Made by a program: the position numbers and the translations under genes. The notes beneath the pieces are model-generated. The model was not told where the DNA came from, did no database searches, and was given only the letters and a program-made list of their open reading frames with translations. A stretch of 64,000 nt of DNA from Arthrobacter sp. DWC3 (GTDB taxonomy: Bacteria > Actinomycetota > Actinomycetes > Actinomycetales > Micrococcaceae), in the NCBI RefSeq assembly GCF_002929375.1, contig NZ_PJIP01000008.1, positions 62,001-126,000 on the forward strand, written 5' to 3'. Shown here in pieces: positions 9,303 through 17,710 of the stretch; positions within the stretch are counted from its first letter, which is position 1, and the number at the start of each line of letters is the position of its first letter.

Positions 9303-11561
9303 CTAGTCGTCGTCGCCCTCCGCGAGGGCGGGCAGCTCGATGCCGATCTCGTCGGCGGGCTGCTCGTCGGCGACGACGGGCGAGAGCGAGAGCTTTCCGC
9401 GATCGTCCACCTTGGTGATCTCGACCTGGACCTTCTGGCCCACGGACACGATCTCGTCGACGTTGTCGACGCGCTTGCCGCCGGCGAGCTTGCGCAGCTC
9501 GGAGATGTGCAGCAGGCCGTCCTTGCCCGGGGTCAGCGAGACGAAGGCGCCGAAGGTCGTGGTCTTGACGACCGTGCCCAGGTAGCGCTCACCGATCTCG
9601 GGTACCTGCGGGTTGGCGATGGCGTTCACGGCGGCGCGGGCGGCCTCGGCCGACTCGCCGTTCGTGGCGCCGATCAGCACGGTGCCGTCGTCCTCGATGG
9701 AGATGTCGGCTCCCGTGTCCTCCTGGATCTGGTTGATCATCTTGCCCTTGGGGCCGATGACCTCGCCGATCTTGTCCACGGGGATCTTGACCGAGATGAT
9801 GCGCGGCGCGAACTCGGAGAGCTCGTCCGGGGCGTCGATCGCGGCCTGCAGCACGCCGAGGATGTGCAGGCGTGCCTCGCGGGCCTGCTTCAGCGCGGCG
9901 GCCAGCACCGAGGCGGGGATGCCGTCGAGCTTGGTGTCGAGCTGGATCGCGGTGACGAACTCGGACGTACCGGCGACCTTGAAGTCCATGTCGCCGAAGG
10001 CGTCCTCGGCTCCCAGGATGTCGGTCAGCGCGGCGTAGCGCGTCTGGCCGTCGACGACGTCGGACACGAGGCCCATGGCGATGCCGGCGACGGGCGCCCG
10101 GAGGGGTACACCGGCGTTCAGCAGCGACAGCGTCGAGGCGCAGACGGAGCCCATGGACGTGGAGCCGTTGGAGCTCAGCGCCTCGGACACCTGGCGGATC
10201 GCGTACGGGAACTCCTCGCGGGTCGGCAGGACGGGCACGAGGGCGCGCTCTGCCAGGGCTCCGTGGCCGATCTCGCGGCGCTTCGGGGAACCGACGCGGC
10301 CGGTCTCACCGGTGGAGTAGGGCGGGAAGTTGTAGTTGTGCATGTAGCGCTTGCGCGTGACGGGCGACAGCGAGTCGATCTGCTGCTCCATCTTGAGCAT
10401 GTTCAGCGTGGTGACACCCATGATCTGGGTCTCGCCGCGCTCGAAGATCGCGGAGCCGTGCACGCGGGGCAGGACCTCGACCTCCGCGGTGAGCTTGCGG
10501 ATGTCGCTCAGGCCACGGCCGTCGATGCGGACCTGGTCCTTGAGGATGCGCTGGCGGACCACGGCCTTGTTCAGCGAGCGGAAGGCTGCGGAGAGCTCCT
10601 TCTCGCGTCCCTCGAACCGGGCGCCGAGGGCGTCCATGAGCTCGGCCTTCAGCGCGTCGGTGGCGGCGCCGCGCTCCTGCTTGTCGGCGATCTGGAAGAC
10701 CTGGGCGAGCTTCTCGGAGCCTGCGGCCTCGATCGCCTCGTACACGTCGTCCTGGTAGTCGAGGAAGATCGGGAACTCGACGGTCGGCTTCGCGGCACGT
10801 GCCGCGAGGTCCGCCTGCGCCTCGCACAGGGCGCGGATGAAGGGCTTCGCGGCCTCGAGGCCGTCGGCGACGATCTCCTCCGTGGGGGCGGTGGCGCCGT
10901 TCTCCTTGATGAGGGTCCACGAGTTGTCGGTGGCCTCGGCCTCGACCATCATGATGGCGACGTCGTCACCGGCGATCCGCCCGGCGACGACCATGTCGAA
11001 GACGGAGTTCTCGAGCTCGGAGTGCTTCGGGAAGGCGATCCACTGGTCGTTGCCGCTGCCGTCGGACACGAGGGCCACGCGGACGCCGCCGATCGGACCC
11101 GAGAAGGGCAGGCCGGACAGCTGGGTGGACATCGAGGCCGCGTTGATGGCGACGACGTCGTAGCGGACGTCCGGGTTGATCGCGAGGATGGTCACGACGA
11201 CCTGGACCTCGTTGCGGAGGCCCTTGACGAACGCGGGGCGCAGCGGGCGGTCCATGAGGCGGCACGCGAGGATGGCCTCGGTGGAGGGGCGGCCCTCGCG
11301 GCGGAAGAACGAGCCCGGGATGCGGCCCGCGGCGTACATGCGCTCCTCGACGTCCACCGTGAGGGGGAAGAAGTCGAAGCCTTCGCGCGGCTGCTTGCCC
11401 GCGGTGGTGGCCGAGAGCAGGGCGGTGTCCTCGTCGATGTAGACCATGGCGGAGCCGGCGGCCTGCTGGGCGAGGCGCCCGGTCTCGAAGCGGACGGTGC
11501 GTGTTCCGAAGCGACCGTTGTCGATCACTGCTTCGGCGAACTGGATTTCGGGACCCTCCAA
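9303..11561 (-). CDS. pnp: polyribonucleotide nucleotidyltransferase (PNPase)
   Basis: PNPase is the phosphorolytic 3'-5' exoribonuclease of mRNA decay; in Actinobacteria it also adds tails to RNA. The protein is 752 residues: two RNase PH domains joined by an alpha-helical segment, then KH (around [20 protein letters not shown]) and S1 ([18 protein letters not shown]) domains, and an acidic tail. I place the start at TTG 11561-11559 ([11 protein letters not shown] follows). A perfect GGAGGTGA lies at 11574-11567 with a five-base spacer; the alternative GTG at 11570 overlaps that site. It lies downstream of rpsO, as in many bacteria. Confidence 0.96.
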   Translation of the reverse strand: MEGPEIQFAEAVIDNGRFGTRTVRFETGRLAQQAAGSAMVYIDEDTALLSATTAGKQPREGFDFFPLTVDVEERMYAAGRIPGSFFRREGRPSTEAILACRLMDRPLRPAFVKGLRNEVQVVVTILAINPDVRYDVVAINAASMSTQLSGLPFSGPIGGVRVALVSDGSGNDQWIAFPKHSELENSVFDMVVAGRIAGDDVAIMMVEAEATDNSWTLIKENGATAPTEEIVADGLEAAKPFIRALCEAQADLAARAAKPTVEFPIFLDYQDDVYEAIEAAGSEKLAQVFQIADKQERGAATDALKAELMDALGARFEGREKELSAAFRSLNKAVVRQRILKDQVRIDGRGLSDIRKLTAEVEVLPRVHGSAIFERGETQIMGVTTLNMLKMEQQIDSLSPVTRKRYMHNYNFPPYSTGETGRVGSPKRREIGHGALAERALVPVLPTREEFPYAIRQVSEALSSNGSTSMGSVCASTLSLLNAGVPLRAPVAGIAMGLVSDVVDGQTRYAALTDILGAEDAFGDMDFKVAGTSEFVTAIQLDTKLDGIPASVLAAALKQAREARLHILGVLQAAIDAPDELSEFAPRIISVKIPVDKIGEVIGPKGKMINQIQEDTGADISIEDDGTVLIGATNGESAEAARAAVNAIANPQVPEIGERYLGTVVKTTTFGAFVSLTPGKDGLLHISELRKLAGGKRVDNVDEIVSVGQKVQVEITKVDDRGKLSLSPVVADEQPADEIGIELPALAEGDDD

Positions 11562-11566
11562 GAGAG

Positions 11567-11574
11567 TCACCTCC
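11567..11574 (-). promoter_or_regulatory. Shine-Dalgarno site that fixes a TTG start for pnp
   Basis: GGAGGTGA is complementary to eight bases of the 16S rRNA 3' end and sits five bases before TTG 11561-11559. It overlaps the only other nearby start (GTG 11570-11568), which therefore cannot be the one used. Confidence 0.75.
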
Positions 11575-11863
11575 GTTTCTTGTGTCGGTGCGGAGCATCG
11601 GAGGCAATCGGCACCCGTCGTGGGTCGCGTCCCTGCTGGACGGTCCACAGCACCCGGTCTTCGATCGAGATCCACGGAAGCGGCATCGTCGTGATGCGTT
11701 CCGGAGACCACTACCGAGGACCGCGAATGCGCGGTGCCGGTTGTCCCCTGATGTGCGTTGGTGGTTCGGCGGTACCTGCTGCTGCAGGCTGTGCCGGCGC
11801 CCGGGGGCCCCAGCACAGAAGGCGGCCTCCGCCCGGAGGGAGGATGCCGCCTTCAGATGCTAC
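11575..11863. other. rpsO-pnp intergenic region (no gene)
   Basis: No plausible reading frame is present. It holds the hairpin at 11818-11854 directly after rpsO. The remaining 240 bases or so lead to the pnp ribosome binding site. A separate pnp promoter may lie here, but I cannot identify clear -35/-10 boxes. Confidence 0.6.
11818..11854 (-). terminator. nested hairpin after rpsO
   Basis: Outer arms GAAGGCGGC (11818-11826) and GCCGCCTTC (11846-11854) are perfectly complementary. An inner CCTCC/GGAGG stem (11827-11831 and 11836-11840) closes a four-base loop. No T-run follows on the minus strand. It may be a partial terminator or a processing site controlling pnp read-through, by analogy with the E. 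coli rpsO-pnp spacer. Confidence 0.6.
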
Positions 11864-12133
11864 TTATCGACGCAGACCCAGGCGCTCGATGAGCGACCGG
11901 TAGCGCGTGATGTCGGTGTCCCGCAGGTAGTCCAGCAGGCGACGGCGGCGACCCACGAGAAGCAGCAGGCCACGACGCGTGTGGTGGTCGTGCTTGTGCA
12001 TCTTCAGGTGCTCGGTCAGGTCGAGGATACGACGGGAAAGCATCGCGATCTGCACCTCGGGTGAACCGGTGTCACCTTCGGCCAGGGCGTATTCCTTGAT
12101 GATTTCCTGCTTGATGGCGGCGTCAAGGGCCAC
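11864..12133 (-). CDS. rpsO: 30S ribosomal protein S15
   Basis: S15 is a primary 16S-rRNA binding protein that nucleates the 30S platform. The 89-residue length is exact for the family. It contains the conserved [35 protein letters not shown] and [12 protein letters not shown] segments that contact rRNA. The start is GTG 12133 with AGGAG six bases upstream. It has its own upstream region after the ribF terminator and precedes pnp. Confidence 0.98.
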   Translation of the reverse strand: MALDAAIKQEIIKEYALAEGDTGSPEVQIAMLSRRILDLTEHLKMHKHDHHTRRGLLLLVGRRRRLLDYLRDTDITRYRSLIERLGLRR

Positions 12134-12193
12134 GAGTAACTCCTAGAGTTGTACCGTGAACAAGTGCTGAGCATCGCGTGTACGCGAGACACA

Positions 12194-12226
12194 GAAAAAT
12201 CCAGCCACCACGGACTGCAGCCGGAT
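12194..12226 (-). terminator. putative intrinsic terminator of ribF
   Basis: On the minus strand an ATCC...GGAT stem (12223-12226 with 12199-12202), interrupted and extended by GC pairs, is followed by TTTTT (12198-12194). This is the only clear U-tract among the hairpins I found here. It lies 12 bases after the ribF stop and before rpsO. Confidence 0.5.
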
Positions 12227-12237
12227 CTTCCTTCAGT

Positions 12238-13233
12238 TTAGCGTCTGGGCCGTTGTTCTGTCGAAAGCAGGCCGCGGGCGTGCTCCACGTCGAGCTTCAT
12301 CTGCTCGATGAGCGCCTCGGGCCCGGTGTAGGCGACCTGCCCGCGCAGCCGTTCGACGAACTCCACGACGACGGCCTGCCCGTACAGGTCGAAATCCTGG
12401 ACGCGCTCGGGCGGCCGGTTGATGACGTGCGCCTCCACCTGCCGGTCGACGCCGTCGAAGGTCGGGTTCGAGCCGACGGAGATGGCGGCCGGCCACCGCG
12501 TGCCCGTCTCGTCGACGAGCCAGCCCGCATAGATGCCGTCGGCGGGGATGTAGCCCTGGGAAGACGCGGCGAGGTTGGCCGTCGGGTAGCCGAGCTCCCG
12601 TCCGCGCGCCGCACCGTGCACCACGAGACCGCGCATGCGGTGGGAGCGGCCGAGCACGCGGGCCGCGGTCCCCACCTCGCCGGCTTCCAGTGCCTCCCTC
12701 ACCCACGTCGACGAACACCGGCGGTCGCCGTCGGCGTCCGTCGCGTCGAGGGGGGAGCTGGCGCCGAAGTCGTCGATGGTGATGACCTCGAAGCCGAGCT
12801 TCCGGCCGAGCGCGCGCATGGTGTCGAGGTCGCCGCTGTTGCCGCGGCCGAACCGGACGTCGTGGCCGATCACCACGGCCCTGGCCTTCAGCGTCCGGAC
12901 GAACACCCGCTCCACGAACTCCTCGGGGGTGTTGGAGGCCAGGTCGAGGGTGTAGTGCATCATGAGCAGCGCGTCGATGCCGGTCTCGGCGAGGGTGGCC
13001 ACGCGGTCCTCGAGGCCCATGATCAGTTCCGGGGCCGAGTCGGGGCGGTGCACCTGGGCGGGGTGCGGGTCGAAGGACACGACGACGGCGGCCGCCGACC
13101 GCTGCCGGGCCGCCTCGACGACCTGCTGTAGGACGCGCTGGTGTCCCCGGTGCACGCCGTCGAAGTTGCCGAGCGTCAGGACGGAGGGCCCGAACTCCCC
13201 GGGCACGCTGTCCAGGTCTCTCCAGTAGTACAC
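12238..13233 (-). CDS. ribF: bifunctional riboflavin kinase / FAD synthetase
   Basis: RibF phosphorylates riboflavin to FMN and adenylates FMN to FAD. The 331-residue protein has an N-terminal nucleotidyltransferase domain with LGNFDGVHRGHQRV, VVSFDPHPAQV and VIGHDVRFGRGNSGD. A C-terminal kinase domain follows with GRELGYPTANL. The GTG start at 13233 follows AAGGAG by four bases; family similarity begins at YYWRDLDSVP. An upstream extension of the frame has no homology. It lies between the truB group and rpsO, the usual actinobacterial position. Confidence 0.96.
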   Translation of the reverse strand: MYYWRDLDSVPGEFGPSVLTLGNFDGVHRGHQRVLQQVVEAARQRSAAAVVVSFDPHPAQVHRPDSAPELIMGLEDRVATLAETGIDALLMMHYTLDLASNTPEEFVERVFVRTLKARAVVIGHDVRFGRGNSGDLDTMRALGRKLGFEVITIDDFGASSPLDATDADGDRRCSSTWVREALEAGEVGTAARVLGRSHRMRGLVVHGAARGRELGYPTANLAASSQGYIPADGIYAGWLVDETGTRWPAAISVGSNPTFDGVDRQVEAHVINRPPERVQDFDLYGQAVVVEFVERLRGQVAYTGPEALIEQMKLDVEHARGLLSTEQRPRR

Positions 13234-13388
13234 GCATCTCCTTCGCGATCCGGCTGATCCCCGGGGCCACGGATCGGGCCCTGCGGGGGGAATCGCCTCT
13301 CCCATTATGGCCGAAAGCCCCGCCGCGGACGGCATCGCGCGGAGCGCGCCCGGAGATCCGGCCGTGCGCGGAGCAGGGCGTCGCCGGG

Positions 13389-14027
13389 TCAGCCGCGCTG
13401 CGCGAACTCCTTGCGGAGGTCGCTGGTCTTCGCGATGTACTTGTGCCACACGAGCAGGGCCGGCGGGAACGCCAGCTCGACCACCATGAGGACGATCAGG
13501 ACGTAGTTGGGGGTGCCCGAGAAGGCCCAGGACAGCACCCGCCCGATCCCGCCGATGAAGACCATGAGGCAGACGAGCCAGAGCATGTTGGCCCACTGGA
13601 ACTTGATGGCGATGGTGATGAAGGCGGCGCCGACGCCCACCATCATGGCCGAGAAGAACCGGAACTGGCTCTCGAGCGTGGGGTTCACCGGGCCGGCCTC
13701 GGTGTCGGGCAGCCCCGCGGTCCCCAGGATCAGGTAGTACGCGCCGAAGGCGGCGAGGACGAGGCCCACCAGCACGACGACGGTGCGGAAGACGTTCCAG
13801 TCGCCGCCCGAGGCGGAGCCCTTGCCCTGCTTGCCGCCCTTCGCGGGGGTGGTCCCGCCCTTGGCCGGCGTGGTTCCACCCTTGGCGGGGGTGGTCTCGC
13901 TCCGCGGGACGGGCGTCGAGGTCGGCGGCGCCGTCCGGTGCGGCTCCGCGGGCGTCCCGGCCCCGGCGTCGCGGGTGCGGGCGTCGGGCGCAACGGGGTT
14001 CTCGTGCTCGGGGCTGTTGCTGGTCAT
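13389..14027 (-). CDS. DUF4345-like membrane protein with heptad-repeat N-terminal tail
   Basis: A 212-residue protein with a disordered N-terminal third rich in Pro, Thr and Ala, then four membrane helices. The segment ESQFRFFSAMMVGVGAAF followed by GGIGRVLSWAFSGTPNY resembles DUF4345 proteins, whose function is unknown. Residues about 44-64 contain three copies of TTPAKGG encoded by a 21-base tandem repeat. The ATG at 14027 has GGGAGTGAC directly upstream. It sits in the truB-ribF interval and may be cotranscribed with the two small membrane proteins before it. Confidence 0.75.
   Translation of the reverse strand: MTSNSPEHENPVAPDARTRDAGAGTPAEPHRTAPPTSTPVPRSETTPAKGGTTPAKGGTTPAKGGKQGKGSASGGDWNVFRTVVVLVGLVLAAFGAYYLILGTAGLPDTEAGPVNPTLESQFRFFSAMMVGVGAAFITIAIKFQWANMLWLVCLMVFIGGIGRVLSWAFSGTPNYVLIVLMVVELAFPPALLVWHKYIAKTSDLRKEFAQRG
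13834..13896 (-). repeat. three tandem 21-bp units coding TTPAKGG
   Basis: Units 13834-13854, 13855-13875 and 13876-13896 are about 80-90% identical and keep the reading frame. They extend the soluble tail of the DUF4345-like protein in seven-residue steps. Confidence 0.8.
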
Positions 14028-14135
14028 GTCACTCCCTGGGGGCGGGCCGGATGATGCTCTTCGGCCATACTCTCACGGTGGCGCGTGCCATCGGCGGCGG
14101 ATTCCGCGGGCACGCCGTGCTGCGGGTGCGCTGCC

Positions 14136-14582
14136 TCAGGCGACGGTGCGGCCCGGCCTGGTCCTGCGGAGCCAGACGAGCCCGAGGATCGGCAGGACGA
14201 GCGGCACGAAGCCGTAGCCCCGGCCGAAGGCGGACCAGACGGTCTCGTGGGGGAAGGCCTCGGCGTCGAACACGCTGAGGAGTCCCACGGCGACCACGCC
14301 GACGAGTTCGGTGGTCACGGCCACCACCGACACGCGGTAGGCACGTGCACCGGGTCGGGCGAGGGACACCGTCGCGACGATGTAGACCAGGGCCGCCACC
14401 GCCGAGAGCAGGTACGCCAGCGGCGCCTCGCCGAACTTCGTGGCGATCTGGAAGGCCGCGCGGGCGGTGGCGGCGAGGGCGAACACCCCGTACACGGCGA
14501 CCAGGAGCCGCCCCGGTCCCCTGGCGCGGCTGGTCCCGCCGAGCTCCGCTGCGTCGTCCTGCCGCTGTCCCCGCTTCGTCAC
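14136..14582 (-). CDS. small four-helix membrane protein, function unknown
   Basis: A 148-residue protein starting at GTG 14582, which overlaps the preceding stop as GTGA. After a charged N-terminus it has four hydrophobic segments (LLVAVYGVFALAATARAAF, LLSAVAALVYIVATVSL, VVAVTTELVGVVAVGLL and FVPLVLPILGLVWL). It also has the loop FGEAPLAYLL. Homologues next to truB are common in Micrococcales, but I know no assigned function. Coupled translation with the 122-residue membrane protein suggests they act together. Confidence 0.75.
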   Translation of the reverse strand: MTKRGQRQDDAAELGGTSRARGPGRLLVAVYGVFALAATARAAFQIATKFGEAPLAYLLSAVAALVYIVATVSLARPGARAYRVSVVAVTTELVGVVAVGLLSVFDAEAFPHETVWSAFGRGYGFVPLVLPILGLVWLRRTRPGRTVA

Positions 14583-14947
14583 AGTCCCGCCACCCCGTCC
14601 CAGATCTGCTCCATGCGGAAGAGCATGACGAAGACCGTCAGCCCTGCCGCAGCGAGCACCAGATTGCTCCACCGCGTCTTCTCGAGGATCGCCCACCAGA
14701 ACGCCCCGACCGGCACCAGGAGCGCCGTGAGGAGGTAGCCCCAGAACTCCCAGGCCTCCCCCAGCACGGGCTCCCCCGTCACCTGCCGGATCACCGCGCC
14801 CACCGTGTAGGCCAGCAGGAAGAGTTCGACGGCGGCGACGGAGAGGATGGTGATGTCGTTCGGGGGCTGCCGCAGCACGGCGGCGCCGATGCACAGGAGG
14901 GCGGCCAGCGCGCACACGAGCGACCCGATGAGGAGGAAGGGGTCCAC
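14579..14947 (-). CDS. small membrane protein next to truB, function unknown
   Basis: A 122-residue protein of four hydrophobic helices starting at GTG 14947, two bases downstream of the truB stop. Notable segments are FLLIGSLVCALAALLCIGAAVL, AAVELFLLAYTVGAVI and a terminal LAAAGLTVFVMLF. Its TGA overlaps the next GTG start (GTGA). No catalytic residues stand out. The tight coupling truB - this gene - next gene suggests a single transcript; any functional link to pseudouridylation would be guesswork. Confidence 0.78.
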   Translation of the reverse strand: MDPFLLIGSLVCALAALLCIGAAVLRQPPNDITILSVAAVELFLLAYTVGAVIRQVTGEPVLGEAWEFWGYLLTALLVPVGAFWWAILEKTRWSNLVLAAAGLTVFVMLFRMEQIWDGVAGL

Positions 14948-14949
14948 GG

Positions 14950-15852
14950 TCAGTCCTGCCCGCCCGGCGCGAACACCAGCGCGGTCCGGGCCGCCCCGCC
15001 GCGGTTCTCCAGCAGCGCAACGAGGGTTCCGTCCGGCGCGAAGGCGGCGACGGGGACGTCGGGCTCGCTGTTCGGGCCGATGCGCCGGCCGTGCGAGACG
15101 TCGGCGGCCTCGGCCTCGGTGAGTTCCCGGACCGGGAACAGGGCGCGCCCTGCGGTGTCGAGCGGCAGGATCTCGAGGTCCGCGGCGAGTTCGTCCAGCG
15201 TGCGGGCCTGCTCGATCGGGTACGGGCCCACCCTGGTGCGGCGGAGGGCCGTCAGGTGCCCGCCGACGCCGAGCGCCTCCCCGAGGTCCCGGGCGAGGGC
15301 GCGGATGTAGGTGCCGGAGCTGCACTCGACCGTGACGTCGAGGTCCTGCAGGCGTCCGTTGCTGACCCTGCGGACGGCGTGGATGTCGAAGCGGTGGACG
15401 GTCACGGGACGTGCGGGGAGGTCCACGTCCTCGCCGGCACGCACCCGGGCGTAGGACCTCTCCCCCTTGACCTTGATGGCGCTCACGCTGCTCGGCACCT
15501 GCTGGATGTCGCCCGTGAGGTCGGCCACGGCGGCGCGGATGTCCTCCTCGGTCACGGCTGCGGCGATGCTGCCGCCCGTGACTTCGCCCTCGGCGTCGTC
15601 CGTGAGGGTCGACTGGCCGAGGCGGATGGTGGCGGTGTACGTCTTCGACGTGCCCACGATGAAGGTGAGCAGGCGGGTGGCGCGGTTGATCCCGATGACG
15701 AGGACGCCGGTGGCCATCGGGTCGAGGGTTCCGGCATGCCCCACCTTCCGGGTCCCGGCGAGCCGGCGGAGGCGTCCCACGACGTCATGACTGGTCCAGC
15801 CCTGAGGCTTGTCCACGATGATCAGCCCTGAGTGGACCTGCCCGGAATTCAC
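14950..15852 (-). CDS. truB: tRNA pseudouridine(55) synthase
   Basis: TruB makes pseudouridine-55 in the T-loop of tRNAs. The 300-residue protein contains the catalytic motif GHAGTLDPMATGVL with D44 as nucleophile. It also has VVGRLRRLAGTRKVG, the QVPSSVSAIKVKGERSYARVRAGE loop, ECSSGTYIRALARDLG, and a C-terminal PUA-like region. The start GTG 15852 has GGGAGG only one base upstream, an unusually tight spacing. It is divergent from the aminotransferase gene and leads two small membrane genes. Confidence 0.95.
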   Translation of the reverse strand: MNSGQVHSGLIIVDKPQGWTSHDVVGRLRRLAGTRKVGHAGTLDPMATGVLVIGINRATRLLTFIVGTSKTYTATIRLGQSTLTDDAEGEVTGGSIAAAVTEEDIRAAVADLTGDIQQVPSSVSAIKVKGERSYARVRAGEDVDLPARPVTVHRFDIHAVRRVSNGRLQDLDVTVECSSGTYIRALARDLGEALGVGGHLTALRRTRVGPYPIEQARTLDELAADLEILPLDTAGRALFPVRELTEAEAADVSHGRRIGPNSEPDVPVAAFAPDGTLVALLENRGGAARTALVFAPGGQD

Positions 15853-15916
15853 GCCTCCCAGTATATGGTCCGCCGCCGGGCGGTCCCGCGCCCCCGACGC
15901 CGGGCCCTGCGCGCGA

Positions 15917-15922
15917 TACGAT
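15917..15922 (+). promoter_or_regulatory. putative -10 box of the aminotransferase gene, leaderless start
   Basis: TACGAT lies seven bases before ATG 15930 and CCGACG lies near the -35 position. There is no Shine-Dalgarno between the box and the ATG. A transcript starting at the ATG is the simplest reading. Confidence 0.4.
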
Positions 15923-15929
15923 CCTGCCT

Positions 15930-17102
15930 ATGCCTTCCGCCCCGTCCCGTGTGGTCAACGTCCCGGTCAACCAGATCCGCGAGATCACGCAGGCTGCGTG
16001 GGCCACGCCCGATGCGATCGTCCTGAGCATCGGCGAGCCCGGCTTCCCCGTGGCGCGCCACGTGCTCGAGGCGGGTATGGCCGCACTGGACCGCGACGAC
16101 ACGAACTACACGCCCAACGCGGGCCTCGCCCCGGTGAGGGCGGCGTTCGCCGAGCGGTTCGCGCGGCTCTCCGGCGTGGCGGACGACCCGTCCCGCGTCT
16201 TCGTCGTGGCCGGTGCGCAGCAGGGGCTGCACCTGGCCCTCAGCACCCTCATCGGATCCGGCGACGAGGTCCTGATCCCGGATCCGGGCTATCCCACGTT
16301 CACCATGACGGTCGGCCTGCTGGGCGGCGTCCCCGTGCCGTACCCCCTCGTGCCGCACCACGGTTTCCAGCCCCGCATCGAGGACCTGCAGCGGCTCGTC
16401 ACCCCGCGGACGAGGGTCCTCATGCTGAACTCGCCGTCGAACCCGCTCGGCTCGGTGTTCGACCACGACCTCACGCGGGAGCTCGTACGCTTCGCGCACC
16501 GGAACGACCTGTGGATCATCTCGGACGAGTGCTACGAGGCCTTCACCTACGACGTGCCGCACGTGAGCCCGGCGCGGTTCGACGCCGGCGGGCCCGAGGC
16601 CGTGCCGGAGGCACGCGAGGCGCGGGTGGTCACCTCCCTCACGCTGTCCAAGACCTACGGCCTGACGGGACTGCGCATCGGCGCGCTCGTCACCCCGCCG
16701 GGCATGGAGCTCCTGCTGAGCAACATCATGGAGGCCACGGTGTCCTGCGTGGCGGCGGCGTCGCAGTACGCGGCGCTGGCGGCGATCACCGGGCCGCAGG
16801 ACTACGTGTCCACGGCCCTGGACCACTACCGGCGCAACCGCGACGCGGCGACGGCGGTCCTCGACGCCCGCGGCATCGGGTACCTGGACGCGCGCGGGGC
16901 GTTCTACCTGTGGGCGGATCTGTCCCACGCGACGGGCGGCGACGTCCGGGCCTGGGCCCGCCGATTCCTCGCCGAGTCCGGCGTGGCGGTAGCGCCCGGC
17001 ACGGCGTTCGGGGCCATGGGCGAGGGGTGGGTCAGGATCGCGCTGTGCGGCGGGACGGACGAGCTCGTCGAAGGGCTCTCCCGGCTCCCCTCCCCGGCCT
17101 GA
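15930..17102 (+). CDS. dapC: class I/II PLP-dependent aminotransferase, probable DapC-type
   Basis: The 390-residue protein has the fold-type-I aminotransferase motifs: NYTPNAGLAPVR, VVAGAQQGLHLAL, PDPGYPTF, LNSPSNPLGSV, SDECYEAFTYD and the PLP-lysine motif TLSKTYGLTGLR (K241). A final arginine region (WVRIALCGG) would bind the substrate carboxylate. Actinobacterial genomes place related enzymes in this class as N-succinyl-diaminopimelate aminotransferases. The symbol is therefore a best guess, and alanine or aspartate transaminase activity is possible. It is transcribed opposite to its neighbours and ends at a strong shared terminator. Confidence 0.85.
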   Translation: MPSAPSRVVNVPVNQIREITQAAWATPDAIVLSIGEPGFPVARHVLEAGMAALDRDDTNYTPNAGLAPVRAAFAERFARLSGVADDPSRVFVVAGAQQGLHLALSTLIGSGDEVLIPDPGYPTFTMTVGLLGGVPVPYPLVPHHGFQPRIEDLQRLVTPRTRVLMLNSPSNPLGSVFDHDLTRELVRFAHRNDLWIISDECYEAFTYDVPHVSPARFDAGGPEAVPEAREARVVTSLTLSKTYGLTGLRIGALVTPPGMELLLSNIMEATVSCVAAASQYAALAAITGPQDYVSTALDHYRRNRDAATAVLDARGIGYLDARGAFYLWADLSHATGGDVRAWARRFLAESGVAVAPGTAFGAMGEGWVRIALCGGTDELVEGLSRLPSPA

Positions 17103-17112
17103 CCCGGAAAGA

Positions 17113-17148
17113 CGGGAGGCAGCCGACCCGTGGGTCGGCTGCCTCCCG
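17113..17148. terminator. 17-bp perfect hairpin between convergent genes
   Basis: CGGGAGGCAGCCGACCC (17113-17129) is perfectly complementary to 17132-17148 with a two-base nominal loop. It lies between the aminotransferase stop and the rbfA stop and can serve both strands. TCTTTCC follows on the minus strand. Confidence 0.8.
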
Positions 17149-17169
17149 TGCCTTCGCCGGTCGCGTGGA

Positions 17170-17607
17170 CTAGCGTCCCGCCTCGTCGTCCTCCGACGTG
17201 CGGTACGGGTCCGCGTCACCTGCGAAGTCGGCGCCCTGGGCGATCGCCGCCACTTCGGCGTCGCGCTCGCGGGCCTTCTGCAGCAGCTCCTCGAGGTGAC
17301 TGGCGTTGACCGGTACCTCGTCGGGGACGAACTCGAGCGTCGGCGTCAGCCGCGCCGTGATGTTCTTGCCGACCTCCGAGCGCAGCACGCCGCGCGCGGA
17401 CTCGAGCGCCACGCGGGTGGCCTGCTGCTCCTCGGCGTCGCCCAGCACGGTGTAGTACAGGGTGGCGTGCTGGAGATCGTTGGTCACGCGGGCATCCGTG
17501 ATGGTGACCGCCTCCAGCCTCGGGTCCTTCACGCGGCGCCGGAGCGCCTCGGCGACGATGACTTTGATGCGCTGCGCGAGCCGCGCGGCGCGGGCCGGAT
17601 CTGCCAT
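17170..17607 (-). CDS. rbfA: ribosome-binding factor A
   Basis: RbfA is a small KH-like protein that helps mature the 5' end of 16S rRNA in 30S assembly. The 145-residue product begins ADPARAARLAQRIKVIVAEALRRRVKDPRL. It has the VTITDARVTNDLQHATLYYTV and RLTPTLEFVPDE segments typical of the family, and an acidic C-terminal tail. AGGAG lies eight bases before ATG 17607. It follows infB, the common order. Confidence 0.96.
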   Translation of the reverse strand: MADPARAARLAQRIKVIVAEALRRRVKDPRLEAVTITDARVTNDLQHATLYYTVLGDAEEQQATRVALESARGVLRSEVGKNITARLTPTLEFVPDEVPVNASHLEELLQKARERDAEVAAIAQGADFAGDADPYRTSEDDEAGR

Positions 17608-17659
17608 GGCTGTTACTCCTACTGGAACGGGGGACCCTTCCGGGCCCTGAGGGACGAAC

Positions 17660-17695
17660 GGCGCAGGCGCCCCGGAGAACCGGGACGCCTGCGCC
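17660..17695 (-). terminator. hairpin after infB
   Basis: GGCGCAGGCG-C-CCCGG (17660-17675) pairs with CCGGG-A-CGCCTGCGCC (17680-17695) through one mismatch and an AGAA loop. It lies between infB and rbfA and lacks a T-run. It may be a partial terminator or mRNA stabiliser. Confidence 0.55.
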
Positions 17696-17710
17696 GGCGC
17701 GAACTACCTG

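Noticed and set aside
9507-11903. About 800-codon plus-strand open frame opposite pnp
   Set aside because: Shadow of pnp on the other strand; Gly/Arg/Val/His-rich translation without recognisable motifs.
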